A stretch of 21,748 nucleotides of DNA from Bacteroidales bacterium (lineage in GTDB: Bacteria > Bacteroidota > Bacteroidia > Bacteroidales > SM23-62). The position numbers and the translations under genes were made by a program. Location of the stretch: the NCBI GenBank assembly GCA_016783865.1, contig JADHVS010000054.1, positions 1 through 21,748 of the forward strand, read 5' to 3'. The notes under the pieces were generated by a model. That model was not told where the DNA came from. It worked only from the letters and a program-made list of their open reading frames with translations, and searched no databases. Shown here one piece after another: positions 1 through 7,905 of this stretch; positions within the stretch are counted from its first letter, which is position 1, and the number at the start of each line of letters is the position of its first letter.

Positions 1-94
1 ATACTATATGAACCGCTAACCGACTTACACTATGGCTTGTTCGTCTATAATCTACCATATTGTAAATCTATAAACTTTATAGAAACTGAAAGTA

Positions 95-118
95 CCTGCA
101 ATGAAATTGCAGGGTTTT
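95..118 (+). terminator. Intrinsic (Rho-independent) terminator candidate
   Basis: A perfect 8-bp stem, CCTGCAAT / ATTGCAGG, closes a 3-nt GAA loop (95-113) and is followed by GTTTT (114-118). Stem and U-tract face the + direction, so this would end a gene lying left of the window or in its first 90 bases. It sits just before the open frame that starts at 128, so the downstream frame is probably not simply the continuation of an upstream + strand gene. The T-tract is short, hence moderate confidence. Confidence 0.5.
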
Positions 119-202
119 AACCATTAACTTGACAATAAAGGCACCCTTGACCTGGCAGATCTGAATATTCCGGATAAAGACAGGAATGGGAACAAAAGAG
201 TA

Positions 203-3200
203 TTGAACGGCAGGATTGACATCGGTGCTTTTGAAGCCCATATTGAAAAAATCAGTGTTAGTGGAACGATTGGGGCATCCAGGGATTGGATTGCAGATAC
301 TGTTGAAGTTACAGGTGATATTTATGTGCCTGACGATGTTACCTTGACCATATCACCAGGAACAAAAGTAATGTTTAACGGGCACCACAGAATTCTCGTT
401 CACGGTGTTCTAAAGGCTGTTGGAACGGCAATGGATTCAATATATTTCAGGGTCATTGACACATTAGGATTTTCGGATTATGAATCATTTAATGGAAGCT
501 GGAATGGAATCGAGTTTAATAATAGTACATTATCCGATGGGGCAAACGGAGCAATGAATGATAATGATTCTTCAATATTTTCACATTGTGTTATAAAATA
601 TGTTAAAAGCGATAACCATAGTGGGGCTTTACATATTGATCATTTTTCAAAGATATTAATTGAAAATTCAAAGATCATTTTCTGCGTTAAAACGGGAGGT
701 GGTGGAGGTGCAATATACTGCAGGTATGCCAGTCCATATATAACAAATTGTGAATTGAGCAATAATTTTTCAGGATATTATGGAGCCGGAATATATTGTG
801 AAAATTCAAATCTATATATCAGAAATTGCATTATTTCAGATAACGAAGCTTACATCGGTGCAGGATTGACCTTTGAAAGGTCATCACCCATTGTTGAAGG
901 ATGTTTAATCAAAAATAATATTGGTGAAGCTAATGGTGGTACTGTGTGTTCACTCCAATCTGATCCACTTATAACAGGATGTCGTATTATCAACAACTAT
1001 CATGGAGAATATGGTGCAGCAATAGCTTGTATAGATGGGAGCCCGGTATTAATAAATAATTTAATAGCTAACAACACGAGTAAAATGTATGCACAGTACA
1101 GGGAAACAGTTTATTTCGAATCAACTGAAGATGCCCTGCTCATAAACAATACTATTGCAAATAATGACCTGGGGGGAATATGTTTCAAATCAGCTAAAGT
1201 AAGGATATATAATTCAATTGTATGGGGGGAATCCACTTCCCAGGTTAAAGTACTTGATGAAGTTAATACTACAATTGATTTTTATAATTGCGTGATTAAG
1301 GGAACTGTAAGTCCTACCTATTTTAATAATGGCAGCATAAATGATTTTATCAATATTCTGGATTCTCATCCAGGTTTCATAAATCCGACAGCCTTCGCAG
1401 GATATACTGAAGATGCTTTGCTTGCTGACTGGAGATTGGATCAGTTTTCATCTTGTATCAATTCCGGAACACCTGATATCCCGGATATGATCTTGCCTGA
1501 TACCGATATTAATGGATTACCAAGAATAAATTCATCATTCATAGATATAGGGGCTTATGAAAACCAGGGAGGACTTCCGATGATTATTGACCAACCTTCC
1601 GGAGGATCCAGATGTGAAGGTGAGTTCTTTTCACTATCAGTGGAAACTGTTGATTCGGCTTTATATCAATGGCAAAAAGATGCTGTGGATATTCCTGGAG
1701 AAATAAATGCTTACTTGATCATCGATGAAGTTACCACCTCAGACCAGGGTAATTATAGATGCAAGATATCGAACTCATACGGTACAGTTACGAGTAACAC
1801 AGCCACCCTGTTTGTGAATGAATTCCCAGAGTTCCTGCAGGAACCACAGGACATGTGGGCCGAAAAGGGTAAAACTATAGCACTCCGGACATACGCAAAA
1901 GGGACAAGTCCGGCCTTCCAATGGCAGAAAAATGAGATAAACATGCCCGGAAAAGTTACTCCTGAGTTAAATATACCCAGTGTGGATTATCCCGACGAAG
2001 GTGAATACAGGTGCATCATCAAAAATATTTGTGGCTCAGATACAACCTCATCCTCCTTACTCTACCTGGTTCCCCGGATATGTATGGTTACCTTCAGCCC
2101 CGCCTCGGGTGATAACCTGATGGTTTGGGAGAAACAATCAATCGCCCCCCTGGATGCATACAATGTATACCGTGAAAGTTCGGCTGCCGGGATCTATGAT
2201 TTGCTGGGGACGGTTGGACAATCAGCCCTGAGTGTATTTGTCGATACTACGGCCGATCCGACTGTACAGGCCTATCTGTATAAGATTACAGGTGTGGATA
2301 CTTCGGGATTTGAGACAGACCTCGATCTGTGTGCTCCCCATAAAACAATCCACCTGCTGGTTTCAACCAATCCGGAACTGAATACAACCCAATTAGAATG
2401 GGATAAATACTATGGGTTTAATTATCTGACATATATAATATACAGGAGTCCGACAGGTGTAGGATATACCCAGATTGGTGGAATTGCCAGTTCACTGCAA
2501 TCATGGACCGACCCAAGCCCGCTTGCAGATGTTGGGTACTATCGGATTGGCGTTGAGAAAGCCCTTCCATGTGTTCCGACAGGCGGTGGTAAGAAAGCCG
2601 ATAGTGGTCCGTACAGCCATGCCTTGTCCAATACTGAGGATAACCGCCTGCAGGAAACTGGCGAGAACCAGGAACCGACAGACATTCTGCTGAGCAAAGC
2701 GAATGTAGATGAGAATAAATCGATAGGAAGTTTTGTAGGACGCATGGAAACCATCGATCCGGATACGACAGACCACCATGTCTACAAATTGGCTGCAGGC
2801 CCGGGAGACGATGATAATCAAAGGTTCACCACACTGGGCGATCTTCTTGTGACAGCCGAAGAACTGGATTATGAGACCCGGGATACTTGCTATGTCAGGA
2901 TCAAAACAATAGACAAGGGTGATCTGTTTTTCGAACAGGAATTCATTATTCTTGTAAATGATGTAGACGAAAGTGTTCCGAATGAACCACCCGTTGATAT
3001 CACGATCAGTTCACAATCCATTGCAGAAAACAAATCTACAGGATCTTTAGTAGGTAAACTCTGGACAGATGATCCGGATGTTTTCGATGATCATACCTAT
3101 GCTTTTGTGAGTGGACCGGGAGACGACGATAATGGCCGTTTCATGATCCTCGACGACCTGTTGTTATCAGATGAACAGTTCGACTTTGAAACTGAGGATA

Positions 3201-4189
3201 CCATGTATATCAGGATCAAGTCAACCGATAAGGGGGATCTTCCTGTAGAAAAAGCATTCATGATATTTATTACAGATGTGAATGAAGAATCAGGAAACCT
3301 GGCCCCAACAAATATTACCCTCAGCTCAAATACTATCGACGAGAACAGGCTGTCAGGTATTTTAATCGGAGTTTTTAGCACTACTGATCCGGATATGGGC
3401 GATGTGCATGCTTATACCCTTGTTGAAGGACTGGGAGGAGATGATAATGATGGGTTAATGATCATGGGGAATATCCTGATATCAGGTGCTGAATTTGACT
3501 ATGAAACGAACGACACATTGTTTATCAGGGTAGAAACAACAGACCAGGGAGGATTATCTTTTGAGAAAACATTCATCCTCCTGGTAAATGACGTGTTTGA
3601 GGCAGCTCCCAATCTATCCCCGACTGATATAATGCTCAGCACAATTGAAATTGATGAGAACAGGCCGGCCCTGACATTGATCGGAAGATTTCAGACAAAC
3701 GATCCAAACATGGAAGACCTACATACCTATTTAATGATTGAAGGCGAGGGAGATGATAACAACAACAGCTTCATCCTGGTTGGAGATGCCCTTTTCTCCG
3801 CATATATGTTTGATTATGAAGCCAAGGATGAATACAATATCAGGATCAGGACGATGGATAACGGAGAAGGATCCCTGACCACAGAAAAAACCTTTACTAT
3901 CGTTGTGAATGATCTGTTGGAGTTGGATATCAATGAAGTTGACGATGGAACAGGCAGGATGGCGATCAATCCCAATCCGTTTACGGAAAACACAACAATT
4001 AAATTCTCCAATCCTGACCAGGCAAGATTCAGACTATCTGTAACCGATCTGACTGGTAAGGTGGTTTATTTAAAGGATAATATTTACACCGATCTTATTG
4101 AGTTCAAACGGAATGAGCTGCCGGCAGGAATGTACTTCGTAGAAATGAAGGGAGATGAGATTTACCGGGGGAGAATGATAATAGAATAA
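203..4189 (+). CDS. Modular T9SS-secreted surface protein (beta-helix, Ig-like, cadherin-like, type A sorting domain), 5'-truncated
   Basis: The frame is open from 128 (stop at 125-127). 203 is only a TTG codon and no convincing start is visible. Domains in order (residues counted from 203): 1-17, the tail of one beta-helix module (RIDIGAFE); 18-453, a right-handed beta-helix domain rich in N-N-x-I turns and ending in the matching signature IDIGAYE; about 458-545 and 546-632, two Ig-like domains with W-Q-K...G-x-Y-R-C cores; about 633-820, fibronectin-III-like; then four cadherin-like repeats starting near 823, 926, 1032 and 1137, each with DENxSxG, a DPD-like step and GxDDDN; 1255-1328, a type A T9SS tail (INPNPF, LPAGMYFVEM). 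A protein of this kind should be exported by Sec and anchored or released through T9SS, but no signal peptide exists because the reading frame begins inside a module. Likely an adhesin or polysaccharide-associated surface protein; the substrate is unknown. It may be a pseudogene remnant, a frame cut by rearrangement, or an assembly artefact. Confidence 0.8.
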   Translation: MNGRIDIGAFEAHIEKISVSGTIGASRDWIADTVEVTGDIYVPDDVTLTISPGTKVMFNGHHRILVHGVLKAVGTAMDSIYFRVIDTLGFSDYESFNGSWNGIEFNNSTLSDGANGAMNDNDSSIFSHCVIKYVKSDNHSGALHIDHFSKILIENSKIIFCVKTGGGGGAIYCRYASPYITNCELSNNFSGYYGAGIYCENSNLYIRNCIISDNEAYIGAGLTFERSSPIVEGCLIKNNIGEANGGTVCSLQSDPLITGCRIINNYHGEYGAAIACIDGSPVLINNLIANNTSKMYAQYRETVYFESTEDALLINNTIANNDLGGICFKSAKVRIYNSIVWGESTSQVKVLDEVNTTIDFYNCVIKGTVSPTYFNNGSINDFINILDSHPGFINPTAFAGYTEDALLADWRLDQFSSCINSGTPDIPDMILPDTDINGLPRINSSFIDIGAYENQGGLPMIIDQPSGGSRCEGEFFSLSVETVDSALYQWQKDAVDIPGEINAYLIIDEVTTSDQGNYRCKISNSYGTVTSNTATLFVNEFPEFLQEPQDMWAEKGKTIALRTYAKGTSPAFQWQKNEINMPGKVTPELNIPSVDYPDEGEYRCIIKNICGSDTTSSSLLYLVPRICMVTFSPASGDNLMVWEKQSIAPLDAYNVYRESSAAGIYDLLGTVGQSALSVFVDTTADPTVQAYLYKITGVDTSGFETDLDLCAPHKTIHLLVSTNPELNTTQLEWDKYYGFNYLTYIIYRSPTGVGYTQIGGIASSLQSWTDPSPLADVGYYRIGVEKALPCVPTGGGKKADSGPYSHALSNTEDNRLQETGENQEPTDILLSKANVDENKSIGSFVGRMETIDPDTTDHHVYKLAAGPGDDDNQRFTTLGDLLVTAEELDYETRDTCYVRIKTIDKGDLFFEQEFIILVNDVDESVPNEPPVDITISSQSIAENKSTGSLVGKLWTDDPDVFDDHTYAFVSGPGDDDNGRFMILDDLLLSDEQFDFETEDTMYIRIKSTDKGDLPVEKAFMIFITDVNEESGNLAPTNITLSSNTIDENRLSGILIGVFSTTDPDMGDVHAYTLVEGLGGDDNDGLMIMGNILISGAEFDYETNDTLFIRVETTDQGGLSFEKTFILLVNDVFEAAPNLSPTDIMLSTIEIDENRPALTLIGRFQTNDPNMEDLHTYLMIEGEGDDNNNSFILVGDALFSAYMFDYEAKDEYNIRIRTMDNGEGSLTTEKTFTIVVNDLLELDINEVDDGTGRMAINPNPFTENTTIKFSNPDQARFRLSVTDLTGKVVYLKDNIYTDLIEFKRNELPAGMYFVEMKGDEIYRGRMIIE

Positions 4190-4227
4190 ATTAATTGATC
4201 CTGGCTATGAGAGTCTGCAAGTTTACC

Positions 4228-4260
4228 AGTTGCAGGTTGCAAGTTGCAAGTTGCAGGTTG
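4228..4260. repeat. Period-7 tandem repeat, AGTTGCA/GGTTGCA type
   Basis: Four full heptamers plus a partial fifth: AGTTGCA, GGTTGCA, AGTTGCA, AGTTGCA, GGTTG. They lie in the 97-bp gap between two convergent genes. Only the first base of each unit varies (A or G). One of several period-7 arrays found in gaps of this window. Confidence 0.85.
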
Positions 4261-4286
4261 TGAACTCGCTGGCTTGATATCCTGAG

Positions 4287-4526
4287 TCAGGATTCGAGCT
4301 TTCGGACCTTCTGATATCCGGAGGCAGCATCGATCATTTTAGCGTAACCGACCGTTTGTCCGGTGGAAAGTGATTCATAGGCAAACCCTTCCTCAGTTTG
4401 AATAATCCTCGACTCGCCCATGTCGTATCGCATCGACATAACGATATCACCTTCTTTCAGGGGCTGGCCTTCGAAATCAAGAAACTGAACTTTGCTTTTT
4501 GGTTTGCGGCGAAACAGGGCAGTCAT
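4287..4526 (-). CDS. Small conserved-looking hypothetical protein (79 aa)
   Basis: The product is 79 residues, with a basic N-terminus (FRRKPKSK), no signal peptide and no membrane segment, so it is probably cytoplasmic. The body, with FLDFEGQPLKEGDIV followed by short alternating hydrophobic/charged strands (ESRIIQTEEGFAYESL), looks like a small beta-barrel (SH3/KOW-like) fold. That is an impression from pattern, not an identified family. The start is an ATG at 4524-4526 with an A/T-rich leader and no Shine-Dalgarno, as is usual in Bacteroidota. It is convergent with the large surface-protein gene and lies 138 bp downstream of the AbiEii-type gene. A 15-bp near-perfect palindrome (ATCCTGAGTCAGGAT, 4279-4293) overlaps its stop codon. 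Function unknown. Confidence 0.65.
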   Translation of the reverse strand: MTALFRRKPKSKVQFLDFEGQPLKEGDIVMSMRYDMGESRIIQTEEGFAYESLSTGQTVGYAKMIDAASGYQKVRKLES

Positions 4527-4608
4527 TTTTTTGAATTTAACCTACATTAAAAAATATGAAAAGTAAATAACATGAAACAGTTTAATTAGAAAATATTATC
4601 ATGGACGT

Positions 4609-4629
4609 TTCATATGCTTACGATATGAA
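4609..4629. promoter_or_regulatory. Short inverted repeat between abiEii-like gene and the 79-aa gene
   Basis: TTCATAT (4609-4615), a 7-nt spacer and ATATGAA (4623-4629) form a perfect 7-bp dyad 36 bp after the AbiEii stop on the minus strand. It is too A/T-rich and lacks the U-tract of a good terminator; it could be an operator for the downstream small gene. Role not established. Confidence 0.3.
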
Positions 4630-4664
4630 CAAATTTCGTCAAATACAGTGATCCTTTAATTAAT

Positions 4665-5279
4665 CTAAAAAACCTCAGTAGCTGTTTCAGTTAAAAATTC
4701 CCTGATATCTTTTTCTCCGGGATCTACCAGGACGTATGATACAGCCTCAGAATAATCAATATCCTCGAAATAAACCAGCTGCTGCCTGAATAGCTTAATG
4801 TTAAATGTATCATGAAATAATTCACTTGCCCTGCTGCCTATTGCCTGGATTGTATAATGATCCTTCAGCAGAAAATACAGATCAACATAATCCTTCCATT
4901 TGGCCCTGCCCCCCAGCGCAAATGCTTTCATTGCCGCCAGGTCAATTAAATCCGGCATAGTTATGATTTTCTCGAAATCATTCTCATGCGGAATGTTGAA
5001 AGGAAAATTGAAAAAGGTAATTTTCACGTCATGAGTTAAAATATGCAACTGGTCATACGCTTCATGAAGGACTTTATACTGAATATTCCCCCCTGCGAGC
5101 TTGTTTTTAATACTTTTCAGGTTCAGATCAGATAAAGTAAACAGATCAAAGTCAATAGATTGCCTGTGACCAATATGCAATGCAACAGCCGTCCCCCCGG
5201 CCAGGTAATATTCTCTTGAAAAGCCTGAAATTAGAGGTAATAATTTATTTTGACCGGTTGTCAATATTTCTCTGTGCAT
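4665..5279 (-). CDS. AbiEii/AbiGii-type nucleotidyltransferase, toxin component
   Basis: This 204-residue protein matches the AbiEii (DUF1814) nucleotidyltransferase pattern. It has the YYLAGGTAVALHIGHR loop near residues 24-39, followed by SIDFDLF, which supplies the paired acidic residues for metal/NTP binding. A later conserved block, MKAFALGGRAKWKDYVDLYFLL, has the Lys/Asp pair typical of the C-terminal half. In characterised type IV toxin-antitoxin systems AbiEii acts in the cytoplasm as a nucleotidyltransferase; the target here cannot be told from sequence. The ATG (5277-5279) lies inside the end of the upstream small gene: the two frames overlap by 35 bp, so translation is probably coupled. 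No phage or mobile-element genes are nearby. The length is somewhat short for the family, but both motif blocks are intact, so it is probably functional. Confidence 0.82.
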   Translation of the reverse strand: MHREILTTGQNKLLPLISGFSREYYLAGGTAVALHIGHRQSIDFDLFTLSDLNLKSIKNKLAGGNIQYKVLHEAYDQLHILTHDVKITFFNFPFNIPHENDFEKIITMPDLIDLAAMKAFALGGRAKWKDYVDLYFLLKDHYTIQAIGSRASELFHDTFNIKLFRQQLVYFEDIDYSEAVSYVLVDPGEKDIREFLTETATEVF

Positions 5280-5541
5280 GCCTCTGAAAATACAAATTGA
5301 AAAAATTAATCACCTGTGGGAAATAATTCACTCTCCTGCCAGAAATCTGTTTATCAAAAATATCAGCAACCTCATTAATTCCGACGAGATCAAATAGTTT
5401 TTGTACAGATTTTTCATCTCCATAATTCAGGATAGTTTCAACGAGCAGATCAAGGCTGATATTTATCTTCTCCCTGTCAGGTATATACCATAACAGGCTG
5501 CTGTTTTCGCTTATAAATTCCTGAATTTCTTTATTGTGCAT
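5245..5541 (-). CDS. Small AbiEii-associated protein, putative antitoxin (DUF6922-like)
   Basis: This 98-residue acidic protein (ISENSSLLWYIPD near the start; LVETILNYGD; LFDLVGINEVADIFDK; YFPQVINFFNLYF) resembles the short protein often encoded directly upstream of AbiEii-type genes in Bacteroidota. I recall that family as DUF6922, but have not checked. It has no visible winged-helix or HTH, so it is not a classical AbiEi antitoxin. I chose the ATG at 5539-5541: a TTG at 5571 keeps the frame open, but the extra residues look non-coding and overlap a promoter-like TATTTTTG. It ends 35 bp inside the nucleotidyltransferase gene. Being first and overlapping is the usual antitoxin position; the antitoxin role itself is inference. 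Confidence 0.7.
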   Translation of the reverse strand: MHNKEIQEFISENSSLLWYIPDREKINISLDLLVETILNYGDEKSVQKLFDLVGINEVADIFDKQISGRRVNYFPQVINFFNLYFQRHAQRNIDNRSK

Positions 5542-5568
5542 GGCTACCTGGGATCGACAGATAAATAT

Positions 5569-5576
5569 CAAAAATA
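5569..5576 (-). promoter_or_regulatory. Candidate Bacteroidota -7 box for the toxin-antitoxin unit
   Basis: On the minus strand the sequence reads TATTTTTG, an exact fit to the Bacteroidota -7 consensus TAnnTTTG. It lies 28 bp before the ATG at 5541, which would leave a short leader. No TTG was found at the expected -33 distance, so this is a weak call, though it helps decide the start codon of the small gene. Confidence 0.35.
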
Positions 5577-5774
5577 GGAAAATTTAAGGTCATTTTATGG
5601 TTAATTACCACAAAATCATAAACTAATAACCTGTTGAAGGTTGCAGAAAGAAAGGATTCAAGAGACAGAGGATTTGAGGATTTAAGTCGTGTTTGAGTGT
5701 TGGGTTTTATGCATGACAAAAATGGATTGAGGGGTTAAAATGGAGCACCTTGCAGTTGTTCTTTACTTCTCAAA

Positions 5775-6854
5775 TCAAAATTCGGTGTTCATTATTCTTA
5801 AATCAAGGCCTCCCTCCTGCCCTGTCAGCGAATCCAGCAGTTTAAACTGGTTTCTGGCCCGTACAAGGTTATGGTTACCGTATGAGGTCTTGTAGTAAAT
5901 ATCCCCATTAATGTAATCAGTAAGAAATCTTACAGCCTGCATATAAATCAATCCCTTCCCTCCTAGCAAAAGGCAATCTTTTTCCTCAGGAGTGAGCATG
6001 CCACCTGCCTCCGTAAGGAAGCCCCTGTTTAGCTCCTGCAGGATATCTGTTCTGCAAAATACGTTGTTGAGATCCGGTTCATCCTCATCGGCGGCATTAG
6101 TAAAGGTCCTGACCATATCACCATAATCCGACATCACCGTTCCTGGCATCATCGTATCAAGGTCAATAACACATAATCCTTTCAGGCTTTTCTCGTTGAA
6201 CAATACATTATTGATTTTTGTGTCATGATGCATAACCCTTACAGGTAATTGTTCCCTGGCCTGGATAAATTCATTGGCAATATCCATGCAGTCCCTGACT
6301 TTTTGTATCTCATCCCGGACCTTCAAGGCCCGTCCCGCCGGGTCCGCCTTAACAGCCTGACTGAACTGGTCCAATCTCAATTGCATATCATGAAAACCCG
6401 GGATGGTATCATACAACCTTTCAGGGTCAAAATCCTCCAGGCTTCGCATGAAATGCCCGAACATCCTGGCTCCTTCAAAGGCAATCCCGGGATCAGTCAC
6501 TTTATCGAAAGTAATACTGTAAGGGAAGTACGGAAGGCAGCGCCAGACATTACCATCCAGGTCAGTATAGGAAGAAGATCCATCGAGGGTGGAAATAACC
6601 GATAAATATTTGTCTGTAATACCCGATTGTTGCTTCAGATATTCCGTAACCAGCCGGATATTATGCATGACCTTCTCCGGCTCCCTGAACACATTCACGT
6701 TTAACAACTGAAGAATATAATCCTGGCAGGATTTGTCACTGCAGGCTGTGGTCAGCAGGTAGGTCTCATGGATATGTCCTGATCCATAAGGCTCACATGA
6801 TTCAAAGGTGCCTTTCAGCCTGAAATTACCCGCAATGGTTCCAAAATTATGCAT
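5775..6854 (-). CDS. nahK: NahK-like N-acetylhexosamine 1-kinase (APH-fold phosphotransferase)
   Basis: This 359-residue cytoplasmic protein has the aminoglycoside-phosphotransferase fold and resembles bifidobacterial N-acetylhexosamine 1-kinase along its length, as far as I can recall that sequence. Matches include EPYGSGHIHETYLLTT (21-36), YILQLLN (46-52), the catalytic loop VMHHDTKINN (207-216, catalytic Asp211 and Asn216), the metal-binding IDLDTMMPG (230-238, Asp231/Asp233), and the C-terminal RFLTDYINGDIYY and HNLVRARNQFKLL. The family phosphorylates GlcNAc or GalNAc at C1 with ATP, giving the sugar-1-phosphate used for nucleotide-sugar synthesis. The start ATG is 5 bp after the stop of the sugar nucleotidyltransferase gene, so the two should be co-transcribed. 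GlcNAc versus GalNAc preference cannot be read from sequence; the GH109 neighbour favours GalNAc. Confidence 0.82.
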   Translation of the reverse strand: MHNFGTIAGNFRLKGTFESCEPYGSGHIHETYLLTTACSDKSCQDYILQLLNVNVFREPEKVMHNIRLVTEYLKQQSGITDKYLSVISTLDGSSSYTDLDGNVWRCLPYFPYSITFDKVTDPGIAFEGARMFGHFMRSLEDFDPERLYDTIPGFHDMQLRLDQFSQAVKADPAGRALKVRDEIQKVRDCMDIANEFIQAREQLPVRVMHHDTKINNVLFNEKSLKGLCVIDLDTMMPGTVMSDYGDMVRTFTNAADEDEPDLNNVFCRTDILQELNRGFLTEAGGMLTPEEKDCLLLGGKGLIYMQAVRFLTDYINGDIYYKTSYGNHNLVRARNQFKLLDSLTGQEGGLDLRIMNTEF

Positions 6855-6859
6855 ATACC

Positions 6860-7765
6860 TTAATTCCAGAGGTTTTCGGGATATATACCCAGGTCGACCT
6901 GCTTCCTGATGTTCCCAATGGCCATGGGCTTATCCTCCTTATATGTTACACCGAACCATTGATCGATGGCAGGAAGCACCTTCAGACTGCCAAGGTTGCT
7001 TTTCACCATATCATTGATCACCGTGGGAATAAATATTTCAGCTTTTGGTTGATCGATGTTTTTATGTATAAACTGAACGAAATGTTCCTCCAGCAGCGGA
7101 AATATGGCGGGTGAGAATCCCCAGATGTTCATTGATACCATTTCTTCACCGGTCATCGGCTGATCTGCCCCGGTTTCATCCTTAAAATATATGCCACTAT
7201 CTGACTTTCCTATCTCCGTCCTTTCTTCCACAGCTTTCAGAAAATCCTGGTCGTCCACTTCACAAATACCACGTGAAACGGTCCCGAAATCGGACAACGT
7301 ATGTTTTATCTGAAATCCAACCATGCAGTGGTTCTCAGGACCAGTTGACCGGTCTGACAGGTAATTCGCGACAGATTGATAGCTGCCCCTTCCATAAAAA
7401 TCATCTGCATTGATCACCACGAATGGTTCATTGATTACCTCCCTGGCTACCCATACTGCATGGGCTGTGCCCCAGGGTTTTTTCCTTTCTTCCGGAACCG
7501 TAAAGCCTTCCGGGACCATATCCAGTTCCTGGTAAGCAAACTCAAAAGGGATCCTGCCTTTCAGCTTCTCACCGAAAAAATCAATAAAATCCTGCTCAAT
7601 ATTCTTCCGGATCACAAAAACTATCCTTCCAAATCCAGCCCGGATGGCATCATAAATGGAATAATCGATGATCGCCTCTCCCGACGGTCCTACCTGGTCG
7701 ATCTGTTTCATTCCGCCGTAGCGGCTACCTATACCAGCTGCCAGGATTAATAGCGTTGGTTTCAT
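6860..7765 (-). CDS. Sugar-1-phosphate nucleotidyltransferase (NTP_transferase family)
   Basis: A 301-residue protein from the ATG at 7763-7765; a TTG at 7780 would add five residues but gives a less usual N-terminus. MKPTLLILAAGIGSRYGG at the extreme N-terminus is the nucleotide-binding signature of the NTP_transferase (GT-A-like) family, with the conserved Lys at 20. PWGTAHAVW (98-106) and NADDFYG (119-125) supply the uridine/base contact and the metal-binding Asp pair. The enzyme should join an NTP, probably UTP, to a sugar-1-phosphate with release of pyrophosphate. Its stop lies 5 bp before the NahK-like kinase gene, so the kinase product is its likely substrate, giving UDP-GlcNAc or UDP-GalNAc. 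It is not a GalT-type (HIT) uridylyltransferase as in the bifidobacterial lnp cluster, so this is a different solution for the same step. Confidence 0.8.
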   Translation of the reverse strand: MKPTLLILAAGIGSRYGGMKQIDQVGPSGEAIIDYSIYDAIRAGFGRIVFVIRKNIEQDFIDFFGEKLKGRIPFEFAYQELDMVPEGFTVPEERKKPWGTAHAVWVAREVINEPFVVINADDFYGRGSYQSVANYLSDRSTGPENHCMVGFQIKHTLSDFGTVSRGICEVDDQDFLKAVEERTEIGKSDSGIYFKDETGADQPMTGEEMVSMNIWGFSPAIFPLLEEHFVQFIHKNIDQPKAEIFIPTVINDMVKSNLGSLKVLPAIDQWFGVTYKEDKPMAIGNIRKQVDLGIYPENLWN

Positions 7766-7803
7766 GTATTTTGTAAACAAAAGTTATTCATTCTATCAAT
7801 GTG

Positions 7804-7836
7804 GTTACGAGTTTCGAGTTACGAGGTGCGAGGTTT
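7804..7836. repeat. Period-7 repeat, GTTACGA type (left arm)
   Basis: Heptamers GTTACGA, GTTTCGA, GTTACGA, GGTGCGA and a partial GGTTT, located 38 bp upstream of the nucleotidyltransferase start (minus strand). Together with the array at 7871-7905 it forms an imperfect inverted pair around a 34-bp centre: the GAGT cores of one match ACTC cores of the other. Confidence 0.75.
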
Positions 7837-7870
7837 AAAAAATGAGATCCCATGCTCAAATCTCAATATC

Positions 7871-7905
7871 CACTCTTCGACTCCCGACTCACGACTCACG
7901 ACTCA
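7871..7905. repeat. Period-7 repeat, CGACTCA type (right arm)
   Basis: One degenerate unit (CACTCTT), CGACTCC, then three exact CGACTCA copies (7885-7905). The array ends at the base just before the GH109 stop codon (7906-7908), so on the minus strand it begins immediately after translation ends. It lies in the GH109/nucleotidyltransferase gap. Confidence 0.8.

Noticed and set aside
1..120. A 39-codon open stretch on the + strand reaching the left edge and ending at 118-120.
   Set aside because: Its end overlaps the terminator hairpin, the encoded residues match no family I recognise, and a run this short without a stop is likely by chance in A/T-rich DNA.
2501..2821. Open frame antisense to the FnIII/cadherin part of the surface-protein gene.
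   Set aside because: The opposite strand carries repeated domains with consistent motifs; no start context or protein features support the antisense frame.
5640..5690. Degenerate repeats of aggattt in the gap upstream of the toxin-antitoxin unit.
   Set aside because: Only two clean copies with period 8; too weak to separate from chance.
7804..7905. Possible CRISPR array from the period-7 repeats.
   Set aside because: Units are 7 bp with no spacers and there are no cas genes nearby; this is a microsatellite-like array.
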